A stretch of DNA of 64,000 bases from Clostridium sp. MSJ-8. Lineage in GTDB: Bacteria > Bacillota > Clostridia > Clostridiales > Clostridiaceae. Below the pieces are notes generated by a model. That model saw only the letters and a list, made by a program, of their open reading frames with translations. It had not been told where the DNA came from and ran no database searches. The stretch's first letter is position 1; the number at the start of each line of letters is the position of its first letter. The stretch spans positions 19,956-83,955 of the forward strand of contig NZ_JAHLQH010000013.1 in NCBI RefSeq assembly GCF_018918325.1, written 5' to 3'. Positions 43,758-51,387 of this stretch are shown here, piece by piece. The position numbers and the translations under genes are program-made.

Positions 43758-44081
43758 ATGCTAGCAATATATGATGATAACGGAAATTTAATAAATGAAA
43801 CTTCAAGCAAGGCTGCCATAGTTGGTAGCCTTTATTCTTTAGAAGTAACAGTACCAGATAACAAAGTTTTAGACCATATCGATACTTCTAGTGCAGACCA
43901 CATAGCAGTGTTTAGAGATAAGCCCAAAACAGAGTTAGAACAATTACAAGACACAGTAAGTTCAAGCTTAATGATGTTTGTTATGAAAGATATGGACCAC
44001 GATACAGAGATATCTAAATTAAAATTAGAAATAAATAAAATAAATGCATTATTAATGAAAGGAAATGATACAAATGAGTAA
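43758..44081 (+). CDS. Small tail-region protein
   Basis: A 107-residue protein with a C-terminal coiled coil (DTEISKLKLEINKINALL), overlapping the XkdX gene by eight bases. Proteins like it lie just before XkdX in clostridial prophages. The function is unknown, probably a tip accessory. Confidence 0.6.
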   Translation: MLAIYDDNGNLINETSSKAAIVGSLYSLEVTVPDNKVLDHIDTSSADHIAVFRDKPKTELEQLQDTVSSSLMMFVMKDMDHDTEISKLKLEINKINALLMKGNDTNE

Positions 44082-44211
44082 TAACTGTAAATATTATAAA
44101 TTATTCTATGATATGAAAATCGCAACTAAGGAAGACTTGAAAAAATTAGTTAAATATGGTGTACTAACAGAATCTGAATTTAAATTTATTACTGGAGAAG
44201 ATTATAAGTAG
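44074..44211 (+). CDS. XkdX family protein
   Basis: A 45-residue protein recognisable as XkdX: a short YYKLFYDMKIATKEDLKKLV helix pair ending LTESEFKFITGEDY. These tiny proteins sit between tail fibre and holin genes in many Firmicutes phages; their function is unknown. The start ATG 44074 follows AAAGGAAATGATA. Confidence 0.8.
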   Translation: MSNNCKYYKLFYDMKIATKEDLKKLVKYGVLTESEFKFITGEDYK

Positions 44212-44219
44212 GTGGGCAT

Positions 44220-44492
44220 ATGAAAATAGACATTACTTTAATAATAGCGATTGTAGGTTGCCTAGTAGGTGTTTTAGGTTTTGCTAGGAACAAGAGAAAA
44301 GACAACGAGGGAGAGGGCTCTTTGAAGGCGGATATTAAATATATACAACGTGGAGTAGATGATATTAGGGTAGATAATAAAGAAACTAATAGAAAGTTAT
44401 CTACATTAAATGACAGAGTAATTAAGCTTGAGGAAAGTACTAAGTCAGCTCATCACAGAATTGATACTTTAGAGAAAAGGAGTGTTGATTAA
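44220..44492 (+). CDS. Single-pass membrane coiled-coil protein (holin accessory)
   Basis: A 90-residue protein: one N-terminal transmembrane helix (ITLIIAIVGCLVGVLGF, about 5-21), then a basic stretch and a coiled coil (VIKLEESTKSAHHRIDTLEK). It resembles haemolysin XhlA-like phage proteins and lies immediately before the holin gene, so a lysis-timing role is probable. Confidence 0.65.
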   Translation: MKIDITLIIAIVGCLVGVLGFARNKRKDNEGEGSLKADIKYIQRGVDDIRVDNKETNRKLSTLNDRVIKLEESTKSAHHRIDTLEKRSVD

Positions 44493-44726
44493 ATGATAAA
44501 ATCTATTTTAAAAAGACTAAATAACAAAGGTACAATAATAAGTTTAGCGGCATTAATAGTTAGTTTATTAGTACAATTTGGATTAAATATAGATTCCGAT
44601 AAGGTTATTGGAATAGTACAAACTATATGTAGCATTTTAATTTTATTGGGATTGCTTAATGATCCAACAGAAAGTACAACAGGATATATTCCTGGAGTAT
44701 ATGATAAGTTAAAGGATAAAGAGTAG
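44493..44726 (+). CDS. Phage holin (phiLC3 type)
   Basis: A 77-residue holin with two hydrophobic helices (about 14-31 and 39-58: GTIISLAALIVSLLVQFG, VIGIVQTICSILILLGLLN) and the phiLC3 ending NDPTESTTGYIPGVYDKLKD. It makes membrane lesions that let the endolysin reach the wall. The stop overlaps a terminator stem. Confidence 0.92.
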   Translation: MIKSILKRLNNKGTIISLAALIVSLLVQFGLNIDSDKVIGIVQTICSILILLGLLNDPTESTTGYIPGVYDKLKDKE

Positions 44727-44751
44727 GTGTAATGCCTACTCTTATTGTTTT
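44721..44751 (+). terminator. Terminator-like hairpin between holin and endolysin genes
   Basis: GAGTAGG (44721-44727) pairs with CCTACTC (44735-44741) across a 7-nt loop, followed by TTATTGTTTT. It begins inside the end of the holin gene and likely lowers endolysin expression relative to holin. Confidence 0.65.
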
Positions 44752-44766
44752 AGGAGATGATTAATA

Positions 44767-45714
44767 ATGAACGGAATAGATGTAAGTATGTACCAAAAGG
44801 ATATTGAATTTAGTAAGATACCAGATGTTATAAAATATATTTATATAAAAGCTACAGAAGGAGTAAATTATGTAGATCCATCATTTATAGCTCTTTATAA
44901 TAAAGTAAAAACTACTAATAAACTTTATGGATTCTATCACTTTATGTCAGAAAAAACAGATCCATCACAACAAGCTATAGATTTCTATAATGCTATAAAG
45001 GATAAGAGTTATATTTTAATTCCAGTATTAGATATAGAGAGTAACACACTAGGTAGAAGTAAAACACAAGTAACAGATAGAGCTTTACAGTTTCTTAGAA
45101 AGTTCAAGGAATTAAGTAATATAGATTGTATTGTGTATACTTATACTTCATTTGCCAATAGTTATTTAGATAAAAGATTGAGCAGTTATAAATGTTGGAT
45201 TGCAGATTATAACAAATCTCAAACTGTTAAACCTAATTATGTATGGAGTAATTTCGTAGGACATCAATATACAGGTACAGGAAAAATAGAAGGGTATAAT
45301 GGGCAAATAGACTTAAATAACTTTACAAGCAGTGTAGAGCTTAATAGCAAGGCTACAGTTAATACTAATGTAGCTACTACTAACAAAGCTAATAAAATAG
45401 TATTTAATACACATTTAAGAGATTTTCAAAGTGCATATAATAAATCATACAATAAAAATATTCTTGTAGATGGCTTATGGGGAGTACAAAGCAACAATGC
45501 AGTAAATAGTGTCATATTAAAAAACGGAAGTAGAAATGACTTAGTGGCTTGGGTGCAAATTCGTATTGGTAAATGTACAGTAGATGGAATATTTGGACCT
45601 TCCACTAAACAAGCAGTAATGGAATATCAAAAATCGCATAATCTAAGTGTAGATGGGATAGTTGGAGCTAATACTCTAAAAGCTATTTTAAAACAGTATG
45701 GGGTTAATACATAA
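44767..45714 (+). CDS. Endolysin: GH25 lysozyme with peptidoglycan-binding repeats
   Basis: A 315-residue lysin. Residues 1-195 are a GH25 muramidase: NGIDVSMYQKDI with catalytic-region Asp5, YIYIKATEGVNYVDPSF, and the acidic VLDIES near 98-103. The C-terminal part has two PG_binding_1 type motifs (LVDGLWGVQSNNAV, then CTVDGIFGPSTKQAVMEYQ and SVDGIVGANTLKAI). There is no signal peptide, so export depends on the holin. Confidence 0.93.
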   Translation: MNGIDVSMYQKDIEFSKIPDVIKYIYIKATEGVNYVDPSFIALYNKVKTTNKLYGFYHFMSEKTDPSQQAIDFYNAIKDKSYILIPVLDIESNTLGRSKTQVTDRALQFLRKFKELSNIDCIVYTYTSFANSYLDKRLSSYKCWIADYNKSQTVKPNYVWSNFVGHQYTGTGKIEGYNGQIDLNNFTSSVELNSKATVNTNVATTNKANKIVFNTHLRDFQSAYNKSYNKNILVDGLWGVQSNNAVNSVILKNGSRNDLVAWVQIRIGKCTVDGIFGPSTKQAVMEYQKSHNLSVDGIVGANTLKAILKQYGVNT

Positions 45715-45726
45715 TACCAAGAAATG

Positions 45727-45757
45727 GACCAGGAGTGTAAGTGCTCCTGGTCTTTTT
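45727..45757 (+). terminator. Strong terminator after the endolysin gene
   Basis: GACCAGGAG (45727-45735) pairs perfectly with CTCCTGGTC (45744-45752), followed by five T residues. It ends the late operon. Confidence 0.9.
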
Positions 45758-45817
45758 AGACACTTTATAAAGTTTACACAATTGGATACGAAATATTACT
45801 TAAGAGAGGTGATAGGT

Positions 45818-46054
45818 ATGCAATGTCCAAAGTGTGGAAGTAATAACGTAAATGTACAGGCAGTATCTATAGTAAAAAATAAACATCACGGAGTAATATA
45901 TTGGCTTTGTTTTGGTTGGTTTATAGATTTAATGTTATGGGTATTCCTAACTATTCCAAAATTAATAGTAGCAATATTTAAACCTAAGAAGGTAAAAACA
46001 AAAGTTAAAAGCTTTGCTGTTTGCCAAAATTGTGGCCATAAGTGGAAAGTATAA
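45818..46054 (+). CDS. Zinc-ribbon membrane protein
   Basis: A 78-residue protein starting at ATG 45818 after AGAGGTGATAGG; the longer frame runs through the endolysin terminator and is discarded. CPKCGSNN at the start and CQNCGHKW at the end form a zinc ribbon around one long hydrophobic segment (YWLCFGWFIDLMLWVFLTIP). It lies beyond the late terminator near the right end, so it may be a lysogenic-conversion gene. Confidence 0.75.
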   Translation: MQCPKCGSNNVNVQAVSIVKNKHHGVIYWLCFGWFIDLMLWVFLTIPKLIVAIFKPKKVKTKVKSFAVCQNCGHKWKV

Positions 46055-46079
46055 AAGGCTAGAGTTTTTCTAGTCTTTT
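46053..46079. terminator. Bidirectional terminator between convergent genes
   Basis: AAAAGGCTAGA (46053-46063) pairs with TCTAGTCTTTT (46069-46079), with one G-U pair. T residues occur on each strand, serving the zinc-ribbon gene and the minus-strand HTH gene. Confidence 0.8.
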
Positions 46080-46442
46080 ATAAATGGCAATTTTAATTTG
46101 ATATTTCTCATCTCTCCATCTTTCTATTGTAGAACTATGAACACATAACAATGTGGATAATTTTTTAATTCCATATTTATTAATCAATTTTTTTATATTA
46201 TAACCTTGATTTAAAATGAAATTACAATAATCATCACATAAAATATTTTTATCTAATACAGTTAATAGTTTTTTTAATGTAGATAATGCAAAATCTTTTT
46301 TACCAAAATCATTTATTGTAGATCGACTTAATCCAGTTAATTTACACAATTCTTTTTGAGTTAATCCAGATAATAATTTAGCTTTTTGGTATCTATCATA
46401 TAGTGTATTACAGTTAATATCAGAATAAAATAAAGTATTCAT
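46059..46442 (-). CDS. HTH regulator at the right prophage end
   Basis: A 127-residue protein with an XRE-like HTH (LLSGLTQKELCKLTGLSRST, about 24-43) and a second HTH-like part (IKKLSTLLCVHSSTIERWRD). It is the last phage gene, starting 25 bases from the att core, and no ribosome site is evident before ATG 46442. In the excised circle the integrase gene would lie directly upstream in the same direction. This makes it a candidate excision factor or end-specific regulator, but the role is inference. Confidence 0.7.
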   Translation of the reverse strand: MNTLFYSDINCNTLYDRYQKAKLLSGLTQKELCKLTGLSRSTINDFGKKDFALSTLKKLLTVLDKNILCDDYCNFILNQGYNIKKLINKYGIKKLSTLLCVHSSTIERWRDEKYQIKIAIYKRLEKL

Positions 46443-46445
46443 ATT

Positions 46446-46480
46446 GATGTCAAACTCGAATATCGAGCAGAAGCAATTTG
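46446..46480. other. attR: attR: integrase arm and core
   Basis: GATGTCAA (46446-46453) is the phage arm and 46468-46480 the 13-bp core shared with attL. The matching inverted arm TTGACATC is at 3998-4005. Together with the core these make a 50-bp attP with symmetric arms when the prophage circularises. Confidence 0.88.
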
Positions 46481-46754
46481 CACTGGAACCTTAGCAGGAC
46501 ATAATGCTGTTAGACTTGCAATGGGATTATCGCTTCTTATTTTACCTACATCTATTGCAATTGGAGACATTATTTCTTATGAAAATACTCAGTCAAAAAC
46601 TAGTGAAGGTAAAAAGAAGAGATATACCTTTGCTGGATCAGTATATTTTAATCGAATGAAGGAACTAGGCTTATATTCAATGGATATAAAAGATATAAGA
46701 AAAAAAATAACAAGATTAAACCTAGATGGAATATTTGATCAAAGGTTATGCTAA
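46481..46754 (+). pseudogene. FAD-dependent oxidoreductase, C-terminal part, severed
   Basis: This fragment continues the gene broken at 3990. In frame it reads TEAI then CTGTLAGHNAVRLAMGLSLL, the conserved C-terminal GidA-like helix, through to FDQRLC and stop. It has no start of its own: an ATG at 46521 lies mid-helix and lacks a ribosome site. With the first part it makes 425 residues, so the full-length enzyme exists only in cells without the prophage, or after excision. Confidence 0.92.
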
Positions 46755-46796
46755 AATTGTATAGAAAATAAGCAGGAGTTTTGGTGTAATGAAAAA

Positions 46797-46873
46797 ATCC
46801 AATGTTATTTTATAATGTAATATTATAATTTCGTAAATTAGTAACTATAATATTAATTAAAATAACATTGGAT
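46797..46873. terminator. Long inverted repeat between convergent genes
   Basis: A perfect 16-bp arm pair (46797-46812 with 46858-46873) flanks 45 AT-rich bases that can pair further, with T-rich flanks. It lies between the severed oxidoreductase and the minus-strand dehydrogenase, so it probably terminates both. Confidence 0.7.
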
Positions 46874-46929
46874 GTTTCTTTTATTTATACCATATGAAAG
46901 TGATAATAATTATTTAAATATAGATTATA

Positions 46930-48096
46930 TTAAAAATCTACTTTAGTACCATAATAAGTACATTCAAATAATTTTTCCATAGTTTTATCATCTATAGTTC
47001 TTGGGTTAGAGCCTGTACAAGCATCTAATATAGCATTATGTGCTATAAATTCTAGATTAGCTTTAAAGTCAGCTTCTTCAATACCATATTCTTTCATAGT
47101 ATGAGGTATATTTAACGCTGTATTCATATCGTTAATTTTTGCAATTAATGAATCTGTTAGTTCAGCATCAGTTGAACCAGCTAGATTGATAGAACGAGCA
47201 ATGTCTGCATATCTACTCTCACAAGCTTTTCTGTTATATTGAATAACATATGGTAAGAAGATTGCATTAGCACATCCATGAGGAATATGGAATACTGCAC
47301 CTGTCTTATGTGCCATTGAATGAACTATTCCAAGAAGAGCATTTGAGAATGCCATTCCAGCTAAACATTGAGCTTGATGCATTAAATCACGTGATTCAAC
47401 ATCTCCATTATATGATTTTATTAATTCAGCATTTACCATTTGGATAGCTTTTATAGCTAAAGGATCAGTAAAGTTAGAGTTAGCAGTTGATACATATGCT
47501 TCTATTGCATGAGTTAATGCGTCCATTCCTGTATGAGCAGTTAATTTAGGTGGCATAGTTTCTGCAAGAGCAGGATCAACTATTGCTATATCTGGAGTTA
47601 TGTTAAAGTCAGCTAATGGATATTTAATCTTCTCTGTATAGTTAGTTATAACTGAGAATGCAGTTACTTCTGTTGCTGTACCACTTGTTGATGGTATTGC
47701 TACAAATTTAGCTTTTTGTCTAAGTTCAGGAAGTCCAAAAGGAACTACTGCTTGCTCAAATGTAAAATCAGGATATTCATAGAAAATCCACATAGCTTTT
47801 GCAGCATCTATAGGAGAACCTCCACCCATTGCAACTATTAAATCAGGTTCAAATTGTCTCATAGCTTCTGCACCTTTCATAACAGTTTCAACTGATGGAT
47901 CTGGTTCAACACCTTCAAATAATTGAACTTCTATTCCTGCTTCTTTTAGATAATCTTCTACTTTTTGAAGAAAACCAAATTTCTTCATAGATCCACCACC
48001 TACAACTACAAAGGCTTTTTTACCTTTTATAGTTTTTAGTGTTTCTAATGAATCCTTTCCATAATAAATATCTCTTGGTAATGTAAATCTTGCCAT
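46930..48096 (-). CDS. Iron-containing alcohol dehydrogenase
   Basis: A 388-residue group III Fe-dependent alcohol dehydrogenase. The NAD(P)-binding GGGSPIDAAKAMW (about 92-104), STSGTATEVTAFSVITNY, and the iron-site stretch SMAHKTGAVFHIPHGCAN (about 261-278) with conserved histidines are all present. The start is ATG 48096, six bases after GGGAGG. It reduces short aldehydes to alcohols in clostridial fermentation or oxidises them; coenzyme preference cannot be fixed here. Confidence 0.93.
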   Translation of the reverse strand: MARFTLPRDIYYGKDSLETLKTIKGKKAFVVVGGGSMKKFGFLQKVEDYLKEAGIEVQLFEGVEPDPSVETVMKGAEAMRQFEPDLIVAMGGGSPIDAAKAMWIFYEYPDFTFEQAVVPFGLPELRQKAKFVAIPSTSGTATEVTAFSVITNYTEKIKYPLADFNITPDIAIVDPALAETMPPKLTAHTGMDALTHAIEAYVSTANSNFTDPLAIKAIQMVNAELIKSYNGDVESRDLMHQAQCLAGMAFSNALLGIVHSMAHKTGAVFHIPHGCANAIFLPYVIQYNRKACESRYADIARSINLAGSTDAELTDSLIAKINDMNTALNIPHTMKEYGIEEADFKANLEFIAHNAILDACTGSNPRTIDDKTMEKLFECTYYGTKVDF

Positions 48097-48289
48097 AATC
48101 AAACCTCCCTAAAATACACATTTTATAGTATATGTTAAAATTCTAGTTTTATTCAAGTAATCCTTTTAAAAAATAGTTAACAAATAGTAAACTTTAGTTA
48201 TTTAATCGTTATGGCGACTTTAATTTCAACTATTTATTTCATTAATTATTTTAAATGTTATTTGGAAAATAATAATAATGTACAAAGAA

Positions 48290-48344
48290 TTGTAAACCGA
48301 AGATATTGATATAGGTTGACAATTAAAAACATTTTTAGTATACT
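48290..48344 (+). promoter_or_regulatory. BirA operator overlapping the bioB promoter
   Basis: TTGTAAACC (48290-48298), a 15-bp spacer, then GGTTGACAA (48314-48322) matches the BirA biotin-repressor palindrome. The second half contains the -35 TTGACA (48316-48321); 17 bases later is the -10 TATACT (48339-48344). BirA-biotinyl-AMP would block the promoter when biotin is plentiful. Residues upstream (48103-48280) hold nothing else that is clear. Confidence 0.85.
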
Positions 48345-48426
48345 CCTTTTAAAAGTTATTTTTGTAATAAATATCTATAATGATGGAATAAGTAATAAAA
48401 ATTAAAAAATAAAAGAGGTTAAAAAA

Positions 48427-49395
48427 ATGTCTATAGTAAAAGAACTAAAAGAAAAAGTATTAAGTGGTTATGAAGTAAGCAAGGAAGATGCAATGAAACT
48501 TGTAGAAGCACCTTTAGAAGAATTATGCAAAGCAGCAGATGAAATAAGAGAACATTTTTGTTCTAATAAGTTTGATATATGCACAATAATTAATGGTAAA
48601 AGCGGAAGATGCTCTGAGAATTGTAAATTCTGTGCTCAGTCATCTTTTTATCAAACAAACTCTCCTAAATATTCATTATTAGGAGGAGAAGAGATATTAA
48701 AGGAAGGTAAGTATAATGAATCTAAGGGAGTACCTAGATATTCTATAGTTACTTCAGGTAAGAGATTGAATGAAGATGAAGTTGATGAAGTTTGCAAGAG
48801 TATAGAAAAATTAAAAAAAGAAACTAAATTATCTATATGTGCATCATTTGGCTTATTAGATGAAAAACAATATTCTAAGTTAAGAGATGCAGGACTTACA
48901 AGAGTACATAATAATTTAGAGACATCTAAGAGAAATTTTGCAAATGTTTGTACAACACATACAATACAAGATAAAATTGAAGCCATAAAAGCTGCAAAAA
49001 GGGCAGGACTTCAAGTATGTAGTGGTGGAATTATGGGTATTGGTGAAACTATGGAAGACAGAATAGACATGGTTCTAGAAGTAAGAAATTTAGGCGTAAA
49101 ATCTATACCTGTTAATATGCTTAATCCAATTAAAGGAACACCTATGGAAAATAATAAAGTCTTAACAAATGACGAAATGTGTAGGATAGTTGCAATATTT
49201 AGATTTTTAATACCAGATAGTGCAATAAGACTTGCAGGTGGTAGAGGTTTACTAGAAGATAAGGGTAGAAAATGTTTTAAGTCAGGAGCTAATGCAGCTA
49301 TATCTGGAGATATGACAACAACAACAGGTATATCAATAGATGATGATATGGAAATATTAAAAGAACTAGGTTACGAAGTAGCACTTTTAAGCTAG
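48427..49395 (+). CDS. bioB: Biotin synthase
   Basis: A 322-residue radical SAM enzyme that inserts sulfur into dethiobiotin. The cluster motif CSENCKFC (about 58-65) is present, with GRCSENCKFCAQSS as the BioB signature. VNMLNPIKGTPMENN and RLAGGRGLLEDKG complete the family pattern. It stands alone without other bio genes, which suggests the cell scavenges or imports dethiobiotin, or that the other genes lie elsewhere. The BirA box upstream links it to biotin control. Confidence 0.95.
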   Translation: MSIVKELKEKVLSGYEVSKEDAMKLVEAPLEELCKAADEIREHFCSNKFDICTIINGKSGRCSENCKFCAQSSFYQTNSPKYSLLGGEEILKEGKYNESKGVPRYSIVTSGKRLNEDEVDEVCKSIEKLKKETKLSICASFGLLDEKQYSKLRDAGLTRVHNNLETSKRNFANVCTTHTIQDKIEAIKAAKRAGLQVCSGGIMGIGETMEDRIDMVLEVRNLGVKSIPVNMLNPIKGTPMENNKVLTNDEMCRIVAIFRFLIPDSAIRLAGGRGLLEDKGRKCFKSGANAAISGDMTTTTGISIDDDMEILKELGYEVALLS

Positions 49396-49509
49396 ATGAT
49401 CCTTAGAATAATCAAAAATAATGTTTAATTACTTCAATATATGTTAAAATATATATTGAAATTGTAAGAAATAATTATAATAATCATAATTTTTGGTGAG
49501 GGAATAAGG

Positions 49510-49998
49510 ATGAAAAGAAGAGATAAGATAAATTATTATTTAGACCTTGCAGAGGTAGTATCACAAAGAGGAACATGCCTTAGAAGACATTATGGAGCAG
49601 TAGTGGTAAAAAATGATGAAGTAATATCAACAGGCTATACAGGCGCACCTAGAGGAAGAAAAAATTGTTCAGATATAGGAACATGTGTAAGACAGAAGTT
49701 AAATATTCCTAGAGGTGAGAGATATGAATTATGTAGAAGCGTACATGCTGAAGTAAATGCTATAATAAGTGCAGCTAGAGAAGAACTTATAGGTGGCACA
49801 ATATATTTAGTTGGTAAGGAAGTTTCAACAGGAGAATACATAAAGAATTCTAATAGTTGTTCTATGTGTAAGAGAATAATTATTAATGCAGGGATTGAAC
49901 AAGTAGTAATAAGAGATACTAAAGATGATTATAGAGTTATAAATGTATCACAATGGATAGATGATGATGAATCATTAGAAGGTGTTTTTGGATATTAA
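49510..49998 (+). CDS. dCMP/cytidine deaminase family protein
   Basis: A 162-residue zinc deaminase with HAEVNAI (catalytic H-A-E) and CSMCKR (zinc cysteines). TGYTGAPRGRKNCSDIGTC is the extra loop of dCMP deaminases of the ComEB type. It likely converts dCMP to dUMP for thymidylate synthesis. Preceded by GTGAGGGAATAAGG and followed by a long hairpin. Confidence 0.9.
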   Translation: MKRRDKINYYLDLAEVVSQRGTCLRRHYGAVVVKNDEVISTGYTGAPRGRKNCSDIGTCVRQKLNIPRGERYELCRSVHAEVNAIISAAREELIGGTIYLVGKEVSTGEYIKNSNSCSMCKRIIINAGIEQVVIRDTKDDYRVINVSQWIDDDESLEGVFGY

Positions 49999-50009
49999 GT
50001 TAATAAAAT

Positions 50010-50096
50010 ATAAGGTCTTTTCCATAATCGTGTTGAAATTTTTATTGGATAACATCATATATTATAATTTCAACATTTTCATGGAAAAGACCTTAT
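50010..50096. terminator. Long imperfect hairpin after the deaminase gene
   Basis: A 16-bp perfect arm pair (50010-50025 with 50081-50096) is followed inward by GTTGAAATT/AATTTCAAC (50032-50040 with 50066-50074). It is probably a terminator; the perfect outer arms also resemble a miniature inverted-repeat element. Confidence 0.65.
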
Positions 50097-50119
50097 AAAT
50101 ATTTTAAAGGCAAAAATAA

Positions 50120-50196
50120 AAATTAAGTTAGCTAGATATTGTTGATTAACCAAGGTTTGGTATAGTACAATATTAATGATAACTTAATTTTTTTTA
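50120..50196. terminator. Hairpin terminator before the hydrolase gene end
   Basis: AAATTAAGTTA (50120-50130) pairs with TAACTTAATTT (50180-50190) with further inner pairing (GATATTGT with ACAATATT) and a plus-strand T-run. It also lies at the end of the minus-strand hydrolase gene. Confidence 0.65.
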
Positions 50197-50206
50197 AGTT
50201 AAGCTT

Positions 50207-51133
50207 TTATTCAATGTGATTAATAATCCAATTATATATATCTGTATATATTACAGCCCTATCTATTTCATTTAATATTTCATGTCTATCATCTTCGTAT
50301 AAGTTTAATGTAACATCAATTATTCCTGAATCTTTATAAGCCTTAAGAGCTTTATTAACTCCTTTTCCATACTTGCCAATAGGATCTTCTTGCCCTGACA
50401 TTAGAAGAATTGGAAATTTAATAGGAATGTTGTTTATGGTTGCTATATCTTCACAACGCAAAATTGAATTTAATAATGTTATAAATCCGTTAGTTGTAAA
50501 TATAAAATTACATAATGGATCTTTTTCATATTTTGCTACATTTTCAGGATTTACAGATAACCATGAGAATTGAGAAGGTGTATCTATTTTTTTGTTTAAA
50601 TTTCCCAATATCATTTTGTTTAAGAATTTACTTCTATATCTTGGTCCACGAAGTAATCTAATAGCTTTTACAAAAAATAAATCTGTTTTTATTGCAAGGT
50701 TTGTTTTTGCACCTGTTCCAATTAGAATTGCACCTGTTACATCTTTAACATAATAAGATATATATGATCGTACTAAAAATGATCCCATACCATGTCCTAT
50801 TACAAAGTAAGGTAGGTTATTAAATTTTGCTTTAACAATAGAATAGGCAGTATAAATATCTTCAATCATATCTGTACTACCATCTACATTAAAATAATAG
50901 CCTAAATCATTTGGATTGTTAACTGATTTACCATGGGCCAAGTTATCTTGTATAATGACAATAAAACCATTTAATGACAAGAATTTAGAGAATTCATCGT
51001 ATCTATCGCTATATTCACACATACCGTGAACTATTTGTATGATTCCTTTTATATTTGCTTGAGGAATGTATATTTTTCCATGAATATTATTAATCATATC
51101 GTGTGATTTAAAATTAAATTGATCAATTTTCAT
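50207..51133 (-). CDS. Alpha/beta hydrolase lacking the nucleophile serine
   Basis: A 308-residue serine aminopeptidase S33/monoglyceride-lipase-like protein. The oxyanion stretch VHGMCEYSDRYDEF and the acid/base residues (SGQEDPIGKYG; DDRHEIL) are intact. The nucleophile elbow, however, reads GHGMGS with glycine at position 115 where the family has GHSMGS. The codon is GGT, one base from AGT. The enzyme may be inactive as a lipase, may use another serine, or the base may be a sequencing or population variant. Confidence 0.88.
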   Translation of the reverse strand: MKIDQFNFKSHDMINNIHGKIYIPQANIKGIIQIVHGMCEYSDRYDEFSKFLSLNGFIVIIQDNLAHGKSVNNPNDLGYYFNVDGSTDMIEDIYTAYSIVKAKFNNLPYFVIGHGMGSFLVRSYISYYVKDVTGAILIGTGAKTNLAIKTDLFFVKAIRLLRGPRYRSKFLNKMILGNLNKKIDTPSQFSWLSVNPENVAKYEKDPLCNFIFTTNGFITLLNSILRCEDIATINNIPIKFPILLMSGQEDPIGKYGKGVNKALKAYKDSGIIDVTLNLYEDDRHEILNEIDRAVIYTDIYNWIINHIE

Positions 51134-51322
51134 AATATTACCTCATTTGTATTTTTTAATATGAACTAATTGTAATTTTTTATTCTATAAGTGTCAAGAT
51201 ATTAAGTGAGCGACATTGAATAGTAAAAACGAGAAAATAAAAGAAATAAGTAGAATATAAAAGATATTTTTAAAATTTAGATATATTCATAAATAGAAAT
51301 AGAAAAGTATTCAAAACTTAAC

Positions 51323-51352
51323 TTTGACTTTCTTTGACTTATAAAATATAAT
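51323..51352 (+). promoter_or_regulatory. CtsR box and promoter of hsp20
   Basis: TTTGACT-N3-TTTGACT (51323-51339) is the CtsR heptad repeat on the minus strand (AGTCAAA-N3-AGTCAAA). It contains the -35 TTGACT (51324-51329), 17 bases before the -10 TATAAT (51347-51352). CtsR should repress this promoter at normal temperature. Confidence 0.88.
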
Positions 51353-51387
51353 AAACTCATAAAGTAAATCAAAGGAAGGCGATTTGT

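Larger units (their letters stand above)
3978..46480. mobile_element. Complete siphovirus-type prophage inside a host gene
   Basis: The element is about 42.5 kb, bounded by 13-bp att cores. It has an apparently full set of modules in normal order: serine integrase, repressor/antirepressor control, recombination and replication, late regulator, terminase, portal, scaffold, capsid, tail chaperones, tape measure, Dit, tail tip, holin and endolysin. No structural gene is visibly broken, and terL is interrupted only by a group I intron that should splice. It is therefore probably inducible. The layout (SPP1-type portal and MuF, DUF4355 scaffold, gp56-type capsid, Gp15 chaperone, ~700-residue tape measure) indicates a long non-contractile tail. 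Confidence 0.93.

Noticed and set aside
45698..45817. Longer N-terminus for the zinc-ribbon protein
   Set aside because: It would run through the endolysin stop and its terminator; ATG 45818 has the ribosome site.
46521..46754. A separate 77-residue gene
   Set aside because: It is the C-terminal end of the split oxidoreductase: the frame continues upstream through the att core, there is no ribosome site, and the sequence completes the family.
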